NCBI RefSeq assembly: GCF_000686805.1
Contig: NZ_KK366017.1
Location: 1,347,183-1,411,182 of the forward strand
Direction: 5' to 3'
Length of the DNA: 64,000 bases
DNA from: Bacillus sp. UNC41MFS5
Lineage (GTDB): Bacteria > Bacillota > Bacilli > Bacillales_B > DSM-18226
Part shown: positions 45,278 through 53,825 of the stretch, in pieces
Layout: each line of letters starts with the position of its first letter
How positions within the stretch are numbered: the first letter of the stretch is position 1
Notes under the pieces: generated by a model
What the model saw: the letters and a program-made list of their open reading frames with translations, nothing else
Told to the model about the DNA's origin: nothing
The model's database searches: none
Made by a program: the position numbers and the translations under genes

Positions 45278-45427
45278 AAATTTGAAAACTGCTGCCCATA
45301 TCAAACGGACGAAGCAGGGATACGGCTATATAATAAAATGGGATTTGAGATTGAAGGAACCAAACGGCATTCGTTATACATTGACGGTGAATTTGTGGAT
45401 GAATACTATTTGGCAAAGCTTTTGTAA
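45278..45427 (+). pseudogene. Remnant of a GNAT acetyltransferase (C-terminal end)
   Basis: This frame has no start codon of its own but reads as the end of a GNAT protein: EAGIRLYNKMGFEIEGTKRH and SLYIDGEFVDEYYLAKLL, the usual alpha4-beta5 LYxKxGF and the final DExxMAK-type block. The upstream part of the gene is missing and the frame closes at 45275-45277. It lies between two intact genes and looks like a deletion scar. Confidence 0.6.
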
Positions 45428-45461
45428 TTCAATTAGAATAAACGCAGAGGGGGACGAGAAT

Positions 45462-45788
45462 TTGAGTGGGATTGCGAAAACACCTGAACCACCTTACTAC
45501 GCAGTGATTTTTGCATCACAACGAACAGAAGGTGACAAAGGATATGGAAAAATGGCGGACAAAATGGTGGAGTTAGCCGCCATGCAAAAGGGTTTCTTAG
45601 GTGTGGAAAGTGCGAGGGATGAGCAGTTAGGAATTACAGTTTCCTATTGGGATACTTTAGAATCCATTAAAGAATGGAAGGAAAATGCCGCTCACAAAGT
45701 AGCACAAGAAAAGGGGAAATCAGATTGGTACAAAAGCTTTTCCCTTAGAGTTTGCCGTGTTGAGAGAGATAATTTTTTTGAGATGTAG
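45462..45788 (+). CDS. Antibiotic biosynthesis monooxygenase (ABM) domain protein
   Basis: A 108-aa ABM-fold protein: PYYAVIFASQRTEGDKGYGKMADKM, QKGFLGVESARDEQLGITVSYWD and an ESIKEWKENAAHKVAQEKGK helix (each a separate family block). This fold covers cofactor-free oxygenases and haem-degrading enzymes, and no residue here distinguishes them. TTG at 45462 is taken as start because AGGGGG lies eight bases upstream; the frame is open back to 45171 but that part is unrelated and covers the GNAT remnant. Confidence 0.8.
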   Translation: MSGIAKTPEPPYYAVIFASQRTEGDKGYGKMADKMVELAAMQKGFLGVESARDEQLGITVSYWDTLESIKEWKENAAHKVAQEKGKSDWYKSFSLRVCRVERDNFFEM

Positions 45789-45834
45789 ATATGATTTTTC
45801 AGATATGGAAATGAGTATATGTAATGTCTTTAAT

Positions 45835-45876
45835 AAGTTTCATCTGCCATCGCAGGCAGGTGAAACTTTTTTTTAG
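45835..45876 (+). terminator. Terminator after the ABM gene
   Basis: AAGTTTCATCTGCC and GGCAGGTGAAACTT arms around ATCGCA followed by a T run on the plus strand. Confidence 0.85.
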
Positions 45877-46091
45877 ACCAATATCTTCACATCTATTATT
45901 CTTACAAAACGTACTAAAGATGAATCAATTTTAAAAGTCCCTTGATCATTTTTCACGATAAAGTATTTGTTTTGATTCAGCTTTTCAACTACTTCTTGTT
46001 CAACATCTTCTTTTTTGACATTAGCTTCTTTAAAAAATTTTTCGATAATTATTTCATTATCAAATGTATAGCATACCGTATATTCTTTCAA
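45873..46091 (-). CDS. Small protein of unknown function, 72 aa
   Basis: Not recognised. A 72-aa protein with alternating charged and hydrophobic residues (EKFFKEANVKKEDVEQEVVEK, then a strand-rich YFIVKNDQGTFKIDSS). The start is TTG at 46091 with AAAGGG eight bases upstream. It lies 38 bases after the secreted-protein gene upstream on the same strand, so the two may be co-transcribed. No signal peptide. Confidence 0.55.
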   Translation of the reverse strand: MKEYTVCYTFDNEIIIEKFFKEANVKKEDVEQEVVEKLNQNKYFIVKNDQGTFKIDSSLVRFVRIIDVKILV

Positions 46092-46129
46092 ACTAATTAC
46101 CCTTTCTATAATTAATATGTAGATACTAT

Positions 46130-46447
46130 TTATTTCTTTTCGACTTTGACTAACCCGTTGCCTAAATTATTCTTATCGAAATAACATATAACGACATCAT
46201 GAATTTGTATCTTATCACCTGAAAGTATGTTCTTAGAAGAAAAAATTATGTCTGTACCGTCGTCACTTTTTCCGTAATATTGATTCCCTTTAATTTTAGT
46301 AATCTTATATTCTACTGTAGTGAATTTAGATGAAACTTGTTTATTTGATATTGATTCATTAACAGGAGCTGAAGTATGATTTCGTACTAATACTAAAGCT
46401 AATAATATTGATGAGAGCACCGAAAGGATGATTACTCTTTTAAACAT
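46130..46447 (-). CDS. Secreted or membrane-anchored small protein, 105 aa
   Basis: A 105-aa protein with an N-terminal hydrophobic segment (about residues 4-21, RVIILSVLSSILLALVLV) that is either a signal peptide or an anchor; no lipobox Cys is present. The mature part is beta-rich (EYKITKIKGNQYYGKSDDG, HDVVICYFDKNN) and may be an OB-type fold. AGGAGG precedes the ATG. Not assigned to a family. The 311 bases upstream hold no gene and contain the ycnK operator region. Confidence 0.6.
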   Translation of the reverse strand: MFKRVIILSVLSSILLALVLVRNHTSAPVNESISNKQVSSKFTTVEYKITKIKGNQYYGKSDDGTDIIFSSKNILSGDKIQIHDVVICYFDKNNLGNGLVKVEKK

Positions 46448-46680
46448 TTGATCTCAACCTCCTTCTATGTATTTTAAGAGATAAGCAGGGAAAGTAAATC
46501 CTTCTATCTTCCTCTAGTCTTTAGACCTATGTCGGAATGCAATCGTTTTCCTGTTGATATTTATAGGTATTTTTTACCGTGCAACTGAAATAAATCCAAC
46601 TGGACCTTCATACAATTATTAACATGTTACTTTTTGTGAGAAATTGTGAATTCGCTGTTGAAAATTCACATATTGTTCAC

Positions 46681-46705
46681 ATTAATACATTGTAAATGTA
46701 TTAAT
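46681..46705. promoter_or_regulatory. Perfect 25-bp palindrome upstream of ycnK (candidate operator)
   Basis: ATTAATACATT, GTA, AATGTATTAAT: perfect 11-bp arms, 53 bases before the ycnK ATG. It lies where a promoter-overlapping repressor site would be. YcnK itself or CsoR are candidate binders. Confidence 0.65.
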
Positions 46706-46758
46706 AGCACTTTAATCTATTTATAGAGATGAAGTTTTACCCTGAAGGAGGTGCAAGT

Positions 46759-47337
46759 ATGTTACCTATTGAACGTCGACAGCAACTATTTACCTGGTTA
46801 AATCAAGAAGGCACTCTTTCGATAACAGAGATTAGCAATCGTTTACAGGTTTCTGAAATGACCGTTTATCGAGATATTAAGCCTTTAATTGAAGAAAAAA
46901 AGATCATTAAAACTTCAGGAGGAATCTCAATAGCACAAGTTACAAATGTATCATCAACAGCATGTACATATTGCTTGAAGGAATCAAACAGCCGCCATCC
47001 TGTTCAAATTATTACACATGAGTTAAGGGTAGAACAACTATGTTGTCCTCATTGTGGTTTATTACGATATAAGGACATAGAAAAAGATGTTTCACAAATC
47101 ATTTGCCGTGACTTTCTTCAAGATACGACCATTAGTGCTAAAATGGCTTACTTCTTATTGGATTCCGATTTTAATTTGAATTGCTGCCAGCCCCAAGTAT
47201 TAGCATTTGATTCATTAAAACATGCAGAGCAATTTCAAAAAGGCTTTGGCGGAATTGTTCTTCGATTCGAAGAAGCTATATTAGAAATACAAATAAGAAT
47301 GAATGGTCAAAGTGGATGTGGATGTAATAATAAATAA
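46759..47337 (+). CDS. ycnK: Copper-responsive DeoR-family repressor with a NosL-like domain
   Basis: A 192-aa regulator. The N-terminal DeoR helix-turn-helix is LSITEISNRLQVSEMTVYRDI; the rest is a NosL-like copper-binding domain (TCTYCLKES-type Cys pair read here as ACTYCLKES, EQLCCPHCGLLRY, FGGIVLRFEE). The protein also ends in SGCGCNNK. In B. subtilis YcnK represses the copper importer gene ycnJ when copper is ample. The ATG at 46759 has GAAGGAGG upstream. It is followed 19 bases later by ycnI; ycnJ is absent here. Confidence 0.88.
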   Translation: MLPIERRQQLFTWLNQEGTLSITEISNRLQVSEMTVYRDIKPLIEEKKIIKTSGGISIAQVTNVSSTACTYCLKESNSRHPVQIITHELRVEQLCCPHCGLLRYKDIEKDVSQIICRDFLQDTTISAKMAYFLLDSDFNLNCCQPQVLAFDSLKHAEQFQKGFGGIVLRFEEAILEIQIRMNGQSGCGCNNK

Positions 47338-47356
47338 ACAAAGAGGAGCAATCTAA

Positions 47357-48010
47357 ATGAAACGTATAATGAAAAAGGTCTCTAAAGTAACTTTACCAGC
47401 ATTATTAGGTTTGTTTTTATTTTCAAGTGTGGCAAGTGCCCATGTAACAGTAGTGCCGAAAACTTCAACAACTGGTGCGTGGGAAACGTATACGGTCAAA
47501 GTTCCAGTTGAAAAGGATGTAGCTACAACCAAATTCACGTTAAAAGCACCTGCTGGAGTTGAAATTAAGTCCTATCAGCCTGTCCCTGGTTGGAAATATT
47601 CTGATGAAAAAGATGAGAAGGGCATAGTAAAATCAATTACATTCGAAGCAACAGGGGAAGGGATCTTAGCAGGTCAATTCCAACAATTTACCTTTGTTGG
47701 AAAAAACCCTGAAAATGCAACGAAAGCCGCTTGGGATGCTTTTCAATATTATAAGGATGGCAGTATCGTAGAATGGACAGGGGACGAAGACTCAGATAGC
47801 CCTCATTCCATCACAGACATTGTTGTAGGAACTTCAACTGATCAGCACGCTGATAATGCTAAAAAGGAAGAAACGACAAAGGAAGAAACCAAAACTGTGG
47901 CAGCTGAAACACCAGACTCTAAAACCTCTAATTCTCTTCCACTCATTTTATCGGTTGTTTCTGTCTTGTTATCATTAGGGGCTCTCGTATTGGCCATTCG
48001 TAAAAGGTAA
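47357..48010 (+). CDS. ycnI: YcnI copper-binding protein (DUF1775)
   Basis: A 217-aa secreted, membrane-anchored protein. The signal peptide ends at ASA and the mature N-terminus is His29 (HVTVVPKTSTTGAWETY), the first ligand of the monohistidine brace that binds Cu(II). DUF1775 continues through KVPVEKDVATTKFTLKAPAGV, PGWKYSDEKD and GQFQQFTFVGKNP. A Lys/Glu/Thr linker and a C-terminal membrane helix (LPLILSVVSVLLSLGALVLAI) with RKR end the protein. Co-transcribed with ycnK. Confidence 0.92.
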   Translation: MKRIMKKVSKVTLPALLGLFLFSSVASAHVTVVPKTSTTGAWETYTVKVPVEKDVATTKFTLKAPAGVEIKSYQPVPGWKYSDEKDEKGIVKSITFEATGEGILAGQFQQFTFVGKNPENATKAAWDAFQYYKDGSIVEWTGDEDSDSPHSITDIVVGTSTDQHADNAKKEETTKEETKTVAAETPDSKTSNSLPLILSVVSVLLSLGALVLAIRKR

Positions 48011-48017
48011 TAAACCA

Positions 48018-48063
48018 TCAAAAAATGACCCATTCATAATGAATAGGTCATTTTCATTTTTTG
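48018..48063. terminator. Bidirectional terminator between ycnI and the phosphoesterase gene
   Basis: AAATGACCCATTCAT and ATGAATAGGTCATTTT arms between convergent genes, with T-rich flanks on both strands. Confidence 0.8.
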
Positions 48064-48091
48064 AGTGCAAATATGAAAGGGAGACTCAATA

Positions 48092-48829
48092 TTACATATA
48101 CTTCAAATGCTGATTTCCAAAAAAGCCCTTCAAAATATAATCTCCATCAGGGACATTTAGTCTTTTAAAACCCAATAAAAACTCCTTATTGTCATAAGGC
48201 ACTTCTCTAAAAGCAACGGAAACTTCTCCTTGATCACCAATTGTTAGCACAGCATAGACTGCAAATGATTGATAGTTGCAGCCCAAGGAGCTTGGATTGA
48301 GATATAGTCGCCCATTGGATTTAAAGTGGTGAATCACGTGATGGTGTCCAAAACAAATGATATCGGCAGTAGATGTTCGGTAATGTTCATCAAGCTTCGC
48401 TTCGGTTGGTTCTTTATCTAATGGGATAAACACATGTTGGTCACTTAAATGGTAATGAACAAAAAACAATCTCTTATCATTGTAAACCGCATCTAGTGTC
48501 ACTGGGATCTCATCTAAAAAAGGAATAAACCCCCGGTCAATATGAGCTGCAATCCATTGATGATGGACTTTCTCCTTACCTCTGCTATAGGGTTCTCTAC
48601 CAGCAATGATATCCAAAATGGCTTCATCGTGGTTTCCCATGACAAAAGAAATATCAGTACGTGAAGTTAAGAGCCGAAGAACCTCGTTTGTTTCATACCC
48701 AATCCCAATCAAATCCCCTAAACAATAAATATGCTCCGTCGTTTTGTCCTTATCAATATCATCCAAAACAGCTTTTAAAGCTGAATAATTCCCATGAATA
48801 TCTGTAATGATGGCTATTTTATGTTCCAT
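48092..48829 (-). CDS. Calcineurin-like metallophosphoesterase
   Basis: A 245-aa binuclear metal phosphoesterase. Metal motifs: ITDIHGNYSAL (D-x-H), LGDLIGIG (G-D), MGNHDEA (G-N-H-D/E), a His in FFVHYHLS and FGHHHVIHHF (G-H-x-H). Closest to the YfcE/PrpE-like branch that acts on small phosphodiesters or phosphoproteins; the substrate is not evident. GGAGATA precedes the ATG. Confidence 0.88.
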   Translation of the reverse strand: MEHKIAIITDIHGNYSALKAVLDDIDKDKTTEHIYCLGDLIGIGYETNEVLRLLTSRTDISFVMGNHDEAILDIIAGREPYSRGKEKVHHQWIAAHIDRGFIPFLDEIPVTLDAVYNDKRLFFVHYHLSDQHVFIPLDKEPTEAKLDEHYRTSTADIICFGHHHVIHHFKSNGRLYLNPSSLGCNYQSFAVYAVLTIGDQGEVSVAFREVPYDNKEFLLGFKRLNVPDGDYILKGFFGNQHLKYM

Positions 48830-48901
48830 TTTTATATCTCCGTTTTTCTCATAGTTTAACTACTTGTAATCAATAAAATACAAATAATTGAAACAAGAAA
48901 T

Positions 48902-49996
48902 TTAAGGAGTGTTTACCGTCTTTCCCATCCCGACTTTAAAAATCCATCTAAGAATTGGAGGAACGACAAAGTAAATAAAAAGGAGGCGAAAGATTTGAAA
49001 GCCCGTCACCATGGATAAATCGGCATGGATGGCATGCGCGAGAATTCCCATCTGATCCATGCCCCCAGGAGCTAAGGCTAAAAAACTGGTGGAATGGCTA
49101 ATATGGTAAAAACTAACGAGCAGCATACTTAACCCAATGGAGACAAGGATCATAACCATCCCACTGATGAGTGCTAGCGAAATAATTTTTGTTTTATGTT
49201 CGAGTTTCTCGGGTTTTAATAATAGCCCAATATAAGCTCCAATAAAAAATTGGGAGGCATCCAACAAGGATGGAGGTAACGCTGGCCCATGTGACCCAAT
49301 TAAATTGAAAATAGCTGTTCCTATTATTGGCCCTAATAAATTCGGGGTAGGAAAGTGAAGTTTTCTAGCAAGCAATGCACAAACCACACAAATTAACCCA
49401 AACCAAATAATGTTTGGAAAAAGAGGTACATGGGAGACAGCACCACCAGTAACCAAGTCAGACACTGTGTCGGATGAATTTTTAAAAAGCGGTCCAAAGA
49501 TAAGAAAGGGAACAAAGAAAATAATCATAATCAATCGAGCAACTTGAAGAAACGTAACCGTCGTTATGTTAATACTTTTTAATTCTTCTGCAAAAATTAT
49601 CATTTGGGAAAGCCCGCCAGGAATACTGCCAATCAAGACGGTTGGATAATCGACCCCAGACAGTTTGGATACGACGAAAGCGATTCCAGCACAACAACAA
49701 ACGAGCAATACCGTCATCAGCAACATAGAAGGCAGTTTTGCCACGATTTCCAACAGTGCTTCTTTTGTAAACGAGAGTCCGATGGAATATCCAACCATCA
49801 CTAAGCCGGTATCTCGAATCATCCTTGGCCAGTAAAACTGAACTTTTCCGAAACGAGAGCCAATTAATACGGCGGACATTGGTCCAAGCAGCCAAGGAAT
49901 CGGTGAATGGATTCTGGAGAACAAAAACCCTCCGATTAATGCGGTTACCAATGTAACACAAAATCGAACCCTTTTATCGTCAGTAGTAAAATTCAT
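48902..49996 (-). CDS. AbrB-duplication family membrane protein
   Basis: A 364-aa membrane protein with about ten helices in two repeats, each built around a PWLLGP / PNLLGP motif (SPIPWLLGPMSAVLIG and FPTPNLLGPIIG) and a GGLSQM / GGMDQM motif (SIPGGLSQMIIFAEE and APGGMDQMGILAH). This is the membrane AbrB-duplication family, sometimes mis-named an ammonia monooxygenase or AbrB regulator. It is a putative transporter of unknown substrate. ATG at 49996 with AAGGG upstream is preferred to TTG at 49999. Confidence 0.85.
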   Translation of the reverse strand: MNFTTDDKRVRFCVTLVTALIGGFLFSRIHSPIPWLLGPMSAVLIGSRFGKVQFYWPRMIRDTGLVMVGYSIGLSFTKEALLEIVAKLPSMLLMTVLLVCCCAGIAFVVSKLSGVDYPTVLIGSIPGGLSQMIIFAEELKSINITTVTFLQVARLIMIIFFVPFLIFGPLFKNSSDTVSDLVTGGAVSHVPLFPNIIWFGLICVVCALLARKLHFPTPNLLGPIIGTAIFNLIGSHGPALPPSLLDASQFFIGAYIGLLLKPEKLEHKTKIISLALISGMVMILVSIGLSMLLVSFYHISHSTSFLALAPGGMDQMGILAHAIHADLSMVTGFQIFRLLFIYFVVPPILRWIFKVGMGKTVNTP

Positions 49997-50159
49997 CAAA
50001 GAAAACCCTTCTGTCTATATTAATTGTTTAATTATTCCTGTCCTTGACATAATTTTATCATGATGTGGAAATTTTATCTAAACTTAAGTAATTTAGGATG
50101 GATTTACACATAATAAAGGAGAAAATTTATCCAATACATTCTTAAAAGGAGAGTAATAT

Positions 50160-50675
50160 ATGAAAGCACCACTTATATTAGGACTCGGTATTACCTTCTT
50201 TTTATTCGTTCCACTTGGAATCTATACAAATAACTTCCCGTTCTGCGCGATTGGATTAACTGGTGCCGGGTTATCATTTTTATTATTTAGTTTAAAAGTA
50301 AAGAATGACTGGAAGGGTTTCAATAGAGTGCAGAAATTACCCTATATCGGCTCATCAATTCCCTGGGCCTATCGGATTGGTATCCTTGGAATTGGAGCTG
50401 CAGCCTTGTATAGCGCTTCTTCCTACTGGGCCGATTCACCTGCGTACCTGAAGAAGAATTATGCGAAAATAGAGGGAATTCCTTCAAAAATTGTTTACGA
50501 GAAACTTTCTACAAAGGGTGAAATCCAAGGGACAATTATGGTTATTATCAATAACAAACGACTAATCATTTCTCCAAATCCACGGTATCCGATCAAAAAC
50601 AATGTGGAAGGTCGTCATTTCCTGATTAACTATTTGCCTAACACCGAATGGGTCATGGATTATACAATCGAATGA
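50160..50675 (+). CDS. Membrane protein of unknown function, 171 aa
   Basis: Not recognised. Two N-terminal helices (about 5-25 and 27-47), a third at about 73-90, and a soluble C-terminal part of about 80 residues with strand-rich GTIMVIINNKRLIISPNP. Strong AAAAGGAGAG precedes the ATG. Single gene with a very stable terminator. Confidence 0.65.
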   Translation: MKAPLILGLGITFFLFVPLGIYTNNFPFCAIGLTGAGLSFLLFSLKVKNDWKGFNRVQKLPYIGSSIPWAYRIGILGIGAAALYSASSYWADSPAYLKKNYAKIEGIPSKIVYEKLSTKGEIQGTIMVIINNKRLIISPNPRYPIKNNVEGRHFLINYLPNTEWVMDYTIE

Positions 50676-50679
50676 ACGA

Positions 50680-50726
50680 AAAAAACTAGGAAACTCACGT
50701 TCTGTTTCCTAGTTTTTTTCGTTCGT
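50680..50726. terminator. Bidirectional terminator
   Basis: GAAAAAAACTAGGAAAC and GTTTCCTAGTTTTTTTC, about 17-bp arms, between convergent genes. Confidence 0.93.
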
Positions 50727-51991
50727 TAATTTACTTGTGTCTGGTGAACGACTTCTTTACGTTTTTCAATGATAATTAATCCACCGAATAACCCTAGAAT
50801 GGAGAAAAGTACAGGGATCATAAAACCATAATGGTAGCCGACGCTACTTGCAGATGAATGGAAATGGTCTAAAACTTTCCCGAAAATGCTAGGTAAAAGC
50901 ACAGCGCTTAAAAATCCACCCATGTTGGCAAAACCAGAAACCACTCCGACCTCTTTGATATCAAAGGATTTTCTGACAATCGCAAAGGTTAAGGCACTCG
51001 CACCATTTCCATACCCAATAACAAAGAAAATAATCGTAAGCATCAGGATTGGCGGCTTTCCGTTCATGATTAAGAATGACACCCAGGATAAAGCTACAAT
51101 GCAGTGAACAACAATGTAGATTCGTTTAATAGAGTCGAAGCGGCTGGAAATCCAGCTAGTTAAAGGAGCACCAATAATTGCTCCGACAAGACCGATCATA
51201 ATCAGCTGACTTGAATCTGAACGAGACAACCCATAAACATGCATCCCATATGGGACAGCCCACGAACCAATAAATCCTACATACGTACCTACAGCACCAA
51301 AGTGACAAAAGAATGCGGCCCATGCTTGACGTGTGGTAAAAATCCGGCGTAACAAAATCAGCGTATTTTCACGTGGTTTTTTGGGTTTATTACTAGCAGT
51401 ACTTTTCCACGTCATTTTCTTAGGTTTTTTTATGAGTACGATATAAAGAAGGACGCTACAAAGAACTAATAAAATTCCTGTTGTAAAAAAAGGTACACGC
51501 CAGCCGGAAACCGTAATCCATGTCGAAAGCGGAACGGTTGCTAGTAAAAAGCCAAAACTACCTGCCATTCCCGCGATACCTAGTAATCCAACAAATTCTC
51601 TTACTTTAAACCACTGACTAAGGATCAATACTAAATTAACCCATATCGCCGCATCACCCATACCTACCAATAATCTAGCCAAAAGAAATACGACTTCTTG
51701 TGAGGCCGTACTATAAATTAACGTACCTATCCCTGTAAGCAACGCCCCTATAACTAGAAAGAAGTTAGGACCAAATCGATCGGCCAAGATCCCTATGGGA
51801 ATTTGTAAACCAGCATACGCAAAGAATTGAATACTTGCCAATAATCCAATCGTAGAGGCGGTAATGTTAAAATCTTTCATTAATTGGTCGGAAATCAATC
51901 CAGGAGCCGTTCGTTGACTCACAATTAGTAAATACGTTAATAAAACTGACACAAAAACGACCCATCGATACTTGCTATTTTGTTTTTCCAA
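50726..51991 (-). CDS. Major facilitator superfamily transporter
   Basis: A 421-aa transporter with twelve predicted helices. The MFS loop motif after helix 2 reads GILADRFGPNFFLV. SQRTAPGLISDQLMKDFNI near the start, GIAGMAGSFGFLLATVPLS and GNGASALTFAIV resemble anion/organic-acid or nitrate-type MFS members. The start is TTG at 51991 with AGGAG upstream. Substrate unknown. The 236 bases upstream to the HAD gene hold no gene. Confidence 0.88.
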   Translation of the reverse strand: MEKQNSKYRWVVFVSVLLTYLLIVSQRTAPGLISDQLMKDFNITASTIGLLASIQFFAYAGLQIPIGILADRFGPNFFLVIGALLTGIGTLIYSTASQEVVFLLARLLVGMGDAAIWVNLVLILSQWFKVREFVGLLGIAGMAGSFGFLLATVPLSTWITVSGWRVPFFTTGILLVLCSVLLYIVLIKKPKKMTWKSTASNKPKKPRENTLILLRRIFTTRQAWAAFFCHFGAVGTYVGFIGSWAVPYGMHVYGLSRSDSSQLIMIGLVGAIIGAPLTSWISSRFDSIKRIYIVVHCIVALSWVSFLIMNGKPPILMLTIIFFVIGYGNGASALTFAIVRKSFDIKEVGVVSGFANMGGFLSAVLLPSIFGKVLDHFHSSASSVGYHYGFMIPVLFSILGLFGGLIIIEKRKEVVHQTQVN

Positions 51992-52227
51992 TGATCTCTA
52001 CTCCTGTTAGCTATAATTTTCTTATTATACTACATAAATTTGGATTTTTGTCTTTTAAGGCACTGACTTTGTTTAGTGCTACTATTATATTTAAATTATT
52101 AATTCCACGATTAAAAAGTCCTATAATACAAATGCACCAACTTTAAATGGGAAAGGCTCATATTATCATGAAAATGATTTAAACCCATATACTTAGTTTA
52201 CACCATTATTAAAGGGGGAATTGGTTC

Positions 52228-53028
52228 ATGAATCAACAAACCTTAATATTGGATTTAGATGACACCTTAATTCATTGCAATAAATATTTTGTAGAATCGA
52301 GAAACAGATTTGCAAATGTGATGAAGAAATGGTTTACATCGGTATCAAAGCAAGAAATCCTCGAAAAGCAATCTGAAATTGACATAAAAGGCGTTGAAAT
52401 AAAAGGCTTGCATTCTTCCCTATATACGCAATCCTTGGTGGCAACCTATCGGTATTTTTGCCTAAGATTTGGAAGGAGACTGAAGGGGTCTGAAATTAAT
52501 CAAATTGAAAAAATTGGTCAAAGTGTTTTTCAAAGAAAGGTAAAACCGTTTCCATATATGTATGATATCCTTGATACCTTACAAGCTGATGGACATCAAT
52601 TATTATTATTTACAGGAGGGGATGAGGCAAATCAAAGGAGAAAAATTACCCAATTGGGCTTAACGGATTACTTTGAGGACAGAATCTTTATTTTTGAACA
52701 TAAGAACACAGTTGCATTGCAGCAGATTCTAAATAAAATCAACACAGATAAAAAGAGTACTTGGATGATTGGGAATTCACTCAAGACGGACATCAAACCG
52801 GCGCTTGAACTGGGAATCAATGCGATTCATATTCCTGCAGAGATCGAGTGGAGCTATAATATTGTCGATATCGAAATCGAACCAAGCGGGACTTACGCTC
52901 AATTAAAATCACTTGTACATTTGCCAGAGTTTATTAGAGAACAAGCATATAATACTGCAATAAATAGGGGAAGGAATTCTGTCAAAGAAATACTGTCAAC
53001 ATATTTAAATAAAGAGGTTAAAGCCTAA
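52228..53028 (+). CDS. HAD-superfamily hydrolase
   Basis: A 266-aa phosphatase-type HAD protein. Motif I is LILDLDDTLIHC, motif II is LLFTGGD, motif III Lys is in the following helix (EHKNTV) and motif IV is WMIGNSLKTDIKPALELG. The nucleophile Asp and acid Asp are both present. A cap of about 90 residues lies between motif I and II. GGGGGAA precedes the ATG. Substrate unknown. Confidence 0.88.
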   Translation: MNQQTLILDLDDTLIHCNKYFVESRNRFANVMKKWFTSVSKQEILEKQSEIDIKGVEIKGLHSSLYTQSLVATYRYFCLRFGRRLKGSEINQIEKIGQSVFQRKVKPFPYMYDILDTLQADGHQLLLFTGGDEANQRRKITQLGLTDYFEDRIFIFEHKNTVALQQILNKINTDKKSTWMIGNSLKTDIKPALELGINAIHIPAEIEWSYNIVDIEIEPSGTYAQLKSLVHLPEFIREQAYNTAINRGRNSVKEILSTYLNKEVKA

Positions 53029-53039
53029 ACGAATGAAGT

Positions 53040-53074
53040 AGAGTGGTTTCCGTATGGGAACCACTCTTTATTTG
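53040..53074 (+). terminator. Terminator after the HAD gene
   Basis: AGAGTGGTT and AACCACTCT arms around TCCGTATGGG, followed by TTATTTG. Confidence 0.75.
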
Positions 53075-53158
53075 TTTAAAAAGTTAATTTATTAGAATAG
53101 TAGTTATGGCTGATTTAGAGTATAATAAAGGTATCTATCGTAGTAAGGAGATACCTAC

Positions 53159-53722
53159 ATGAGCATTAAACCAAAAAAGTATAATTTTCTTCAACGATTT
53201 GGACGTGCTTTTAAGTTAAATATAATTAAACTACTCAGGTCTCCTGGTGGAGCTAAAAAAGTATCCTTAGGATTTGCACTGGGCCTTGGTTTAGAAATGT
53301 TGGTTCTGTCAACAGGATCGCTTATCTATATATTATTTGTTCCAATTGTACGTTTAGCGAAAGGTTCATTACCTGCATCGATTATTGGAAATGTGATTGG
53401 AAAATTAACACTGCTCCCAGTCATTCTGTTACCTTTTGCAAAAACATTAGGGAAATTTCTATTTCCAATGAAGGTTCATTACGGCCACCATTCCTCGTTT
53501 TCGTTAAAAAAATTAATCCATGGCGATTTTCATACGCTTGTAAGTATTCTCCATGGAGGAATTCATACGTTAATAGGAATGTCCATTTTTGGGTTAATTC
53601 TTGGCATTTGTTCTTATTTTATTGTGTATCATTTTTATGAAAAAGAAAAAGCTAAAAGGCAAAAAAGAAGACGAGATAAACGTGAAGTTCCTCTTAATTC
53701 AATCAATCAGACTTATATATAA
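53159..53722 (+). CDS. DUF2062 membrane protein
   Basis: A 187-aa protein with a basic N-terminus (LNIIKLLRSPGGAKKVSLG), two to three membrane helices (about 40-60, 78-100, 130-155) and a very basic C-terminus (EKEKAKRQKRRRDKRE). RSPGGAKKVSLGFALGLG is the DUF2062 signature. Function unknown; family members are membrane proteins found with glycosyltransferases in some genomes. AAGGAGATA precedes the ATG. Confidence 0.78.
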   Translation: MSIKPKKYNFLQRFGRAFKLNIIKLLRSPGGAKKVSLGFALGLGLEMLVLSTGSLIYILFVPIVRLAKGSLPASIIGNVIGKLTLLPVILLPFAKTLGKFLFPMKVHYGHHSSFSLKKLIHGDFHTLVSILHGGIHTLIGMSIFGLILGICSYFIVYHFYEKEKAKRQKRRRDKREVPLNSINQTYI

Positions 53723-53737
53723 GTGAGGTAGAAAAGA

Positions 53738-53773
53738 AAACATCTTCAATGGAAGGTGTTTTCTTTTTTTAGC
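53738..53773 (+). terminator. Terminator after the DUF2062 gene
   Basis: GAAAACATCTTC and GAAGGTGTTTTC arms around AATG, then a T run. Confidence 0.8.
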
Positions 53774-53825
53774 TTGTATTAATCTTTTCTAGAGAATGTA
53801 CATATTAATAATTGAGGTGAAAATT

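Noticed and set aside
45171..45461. N-terminal extension of the ABM protein
   Set aside because: This stretch has no ribosome binding site, does not resemble the ABM family, and overlaps the GNAT remnant in another frame.
45835..45876. Hairpin near 45850 as a third copy of the 21-base dispersed repeat
   Set aside because: It shares only a short GCAGGC-like core; the arms differ and it behaves as an ordinary terminator.
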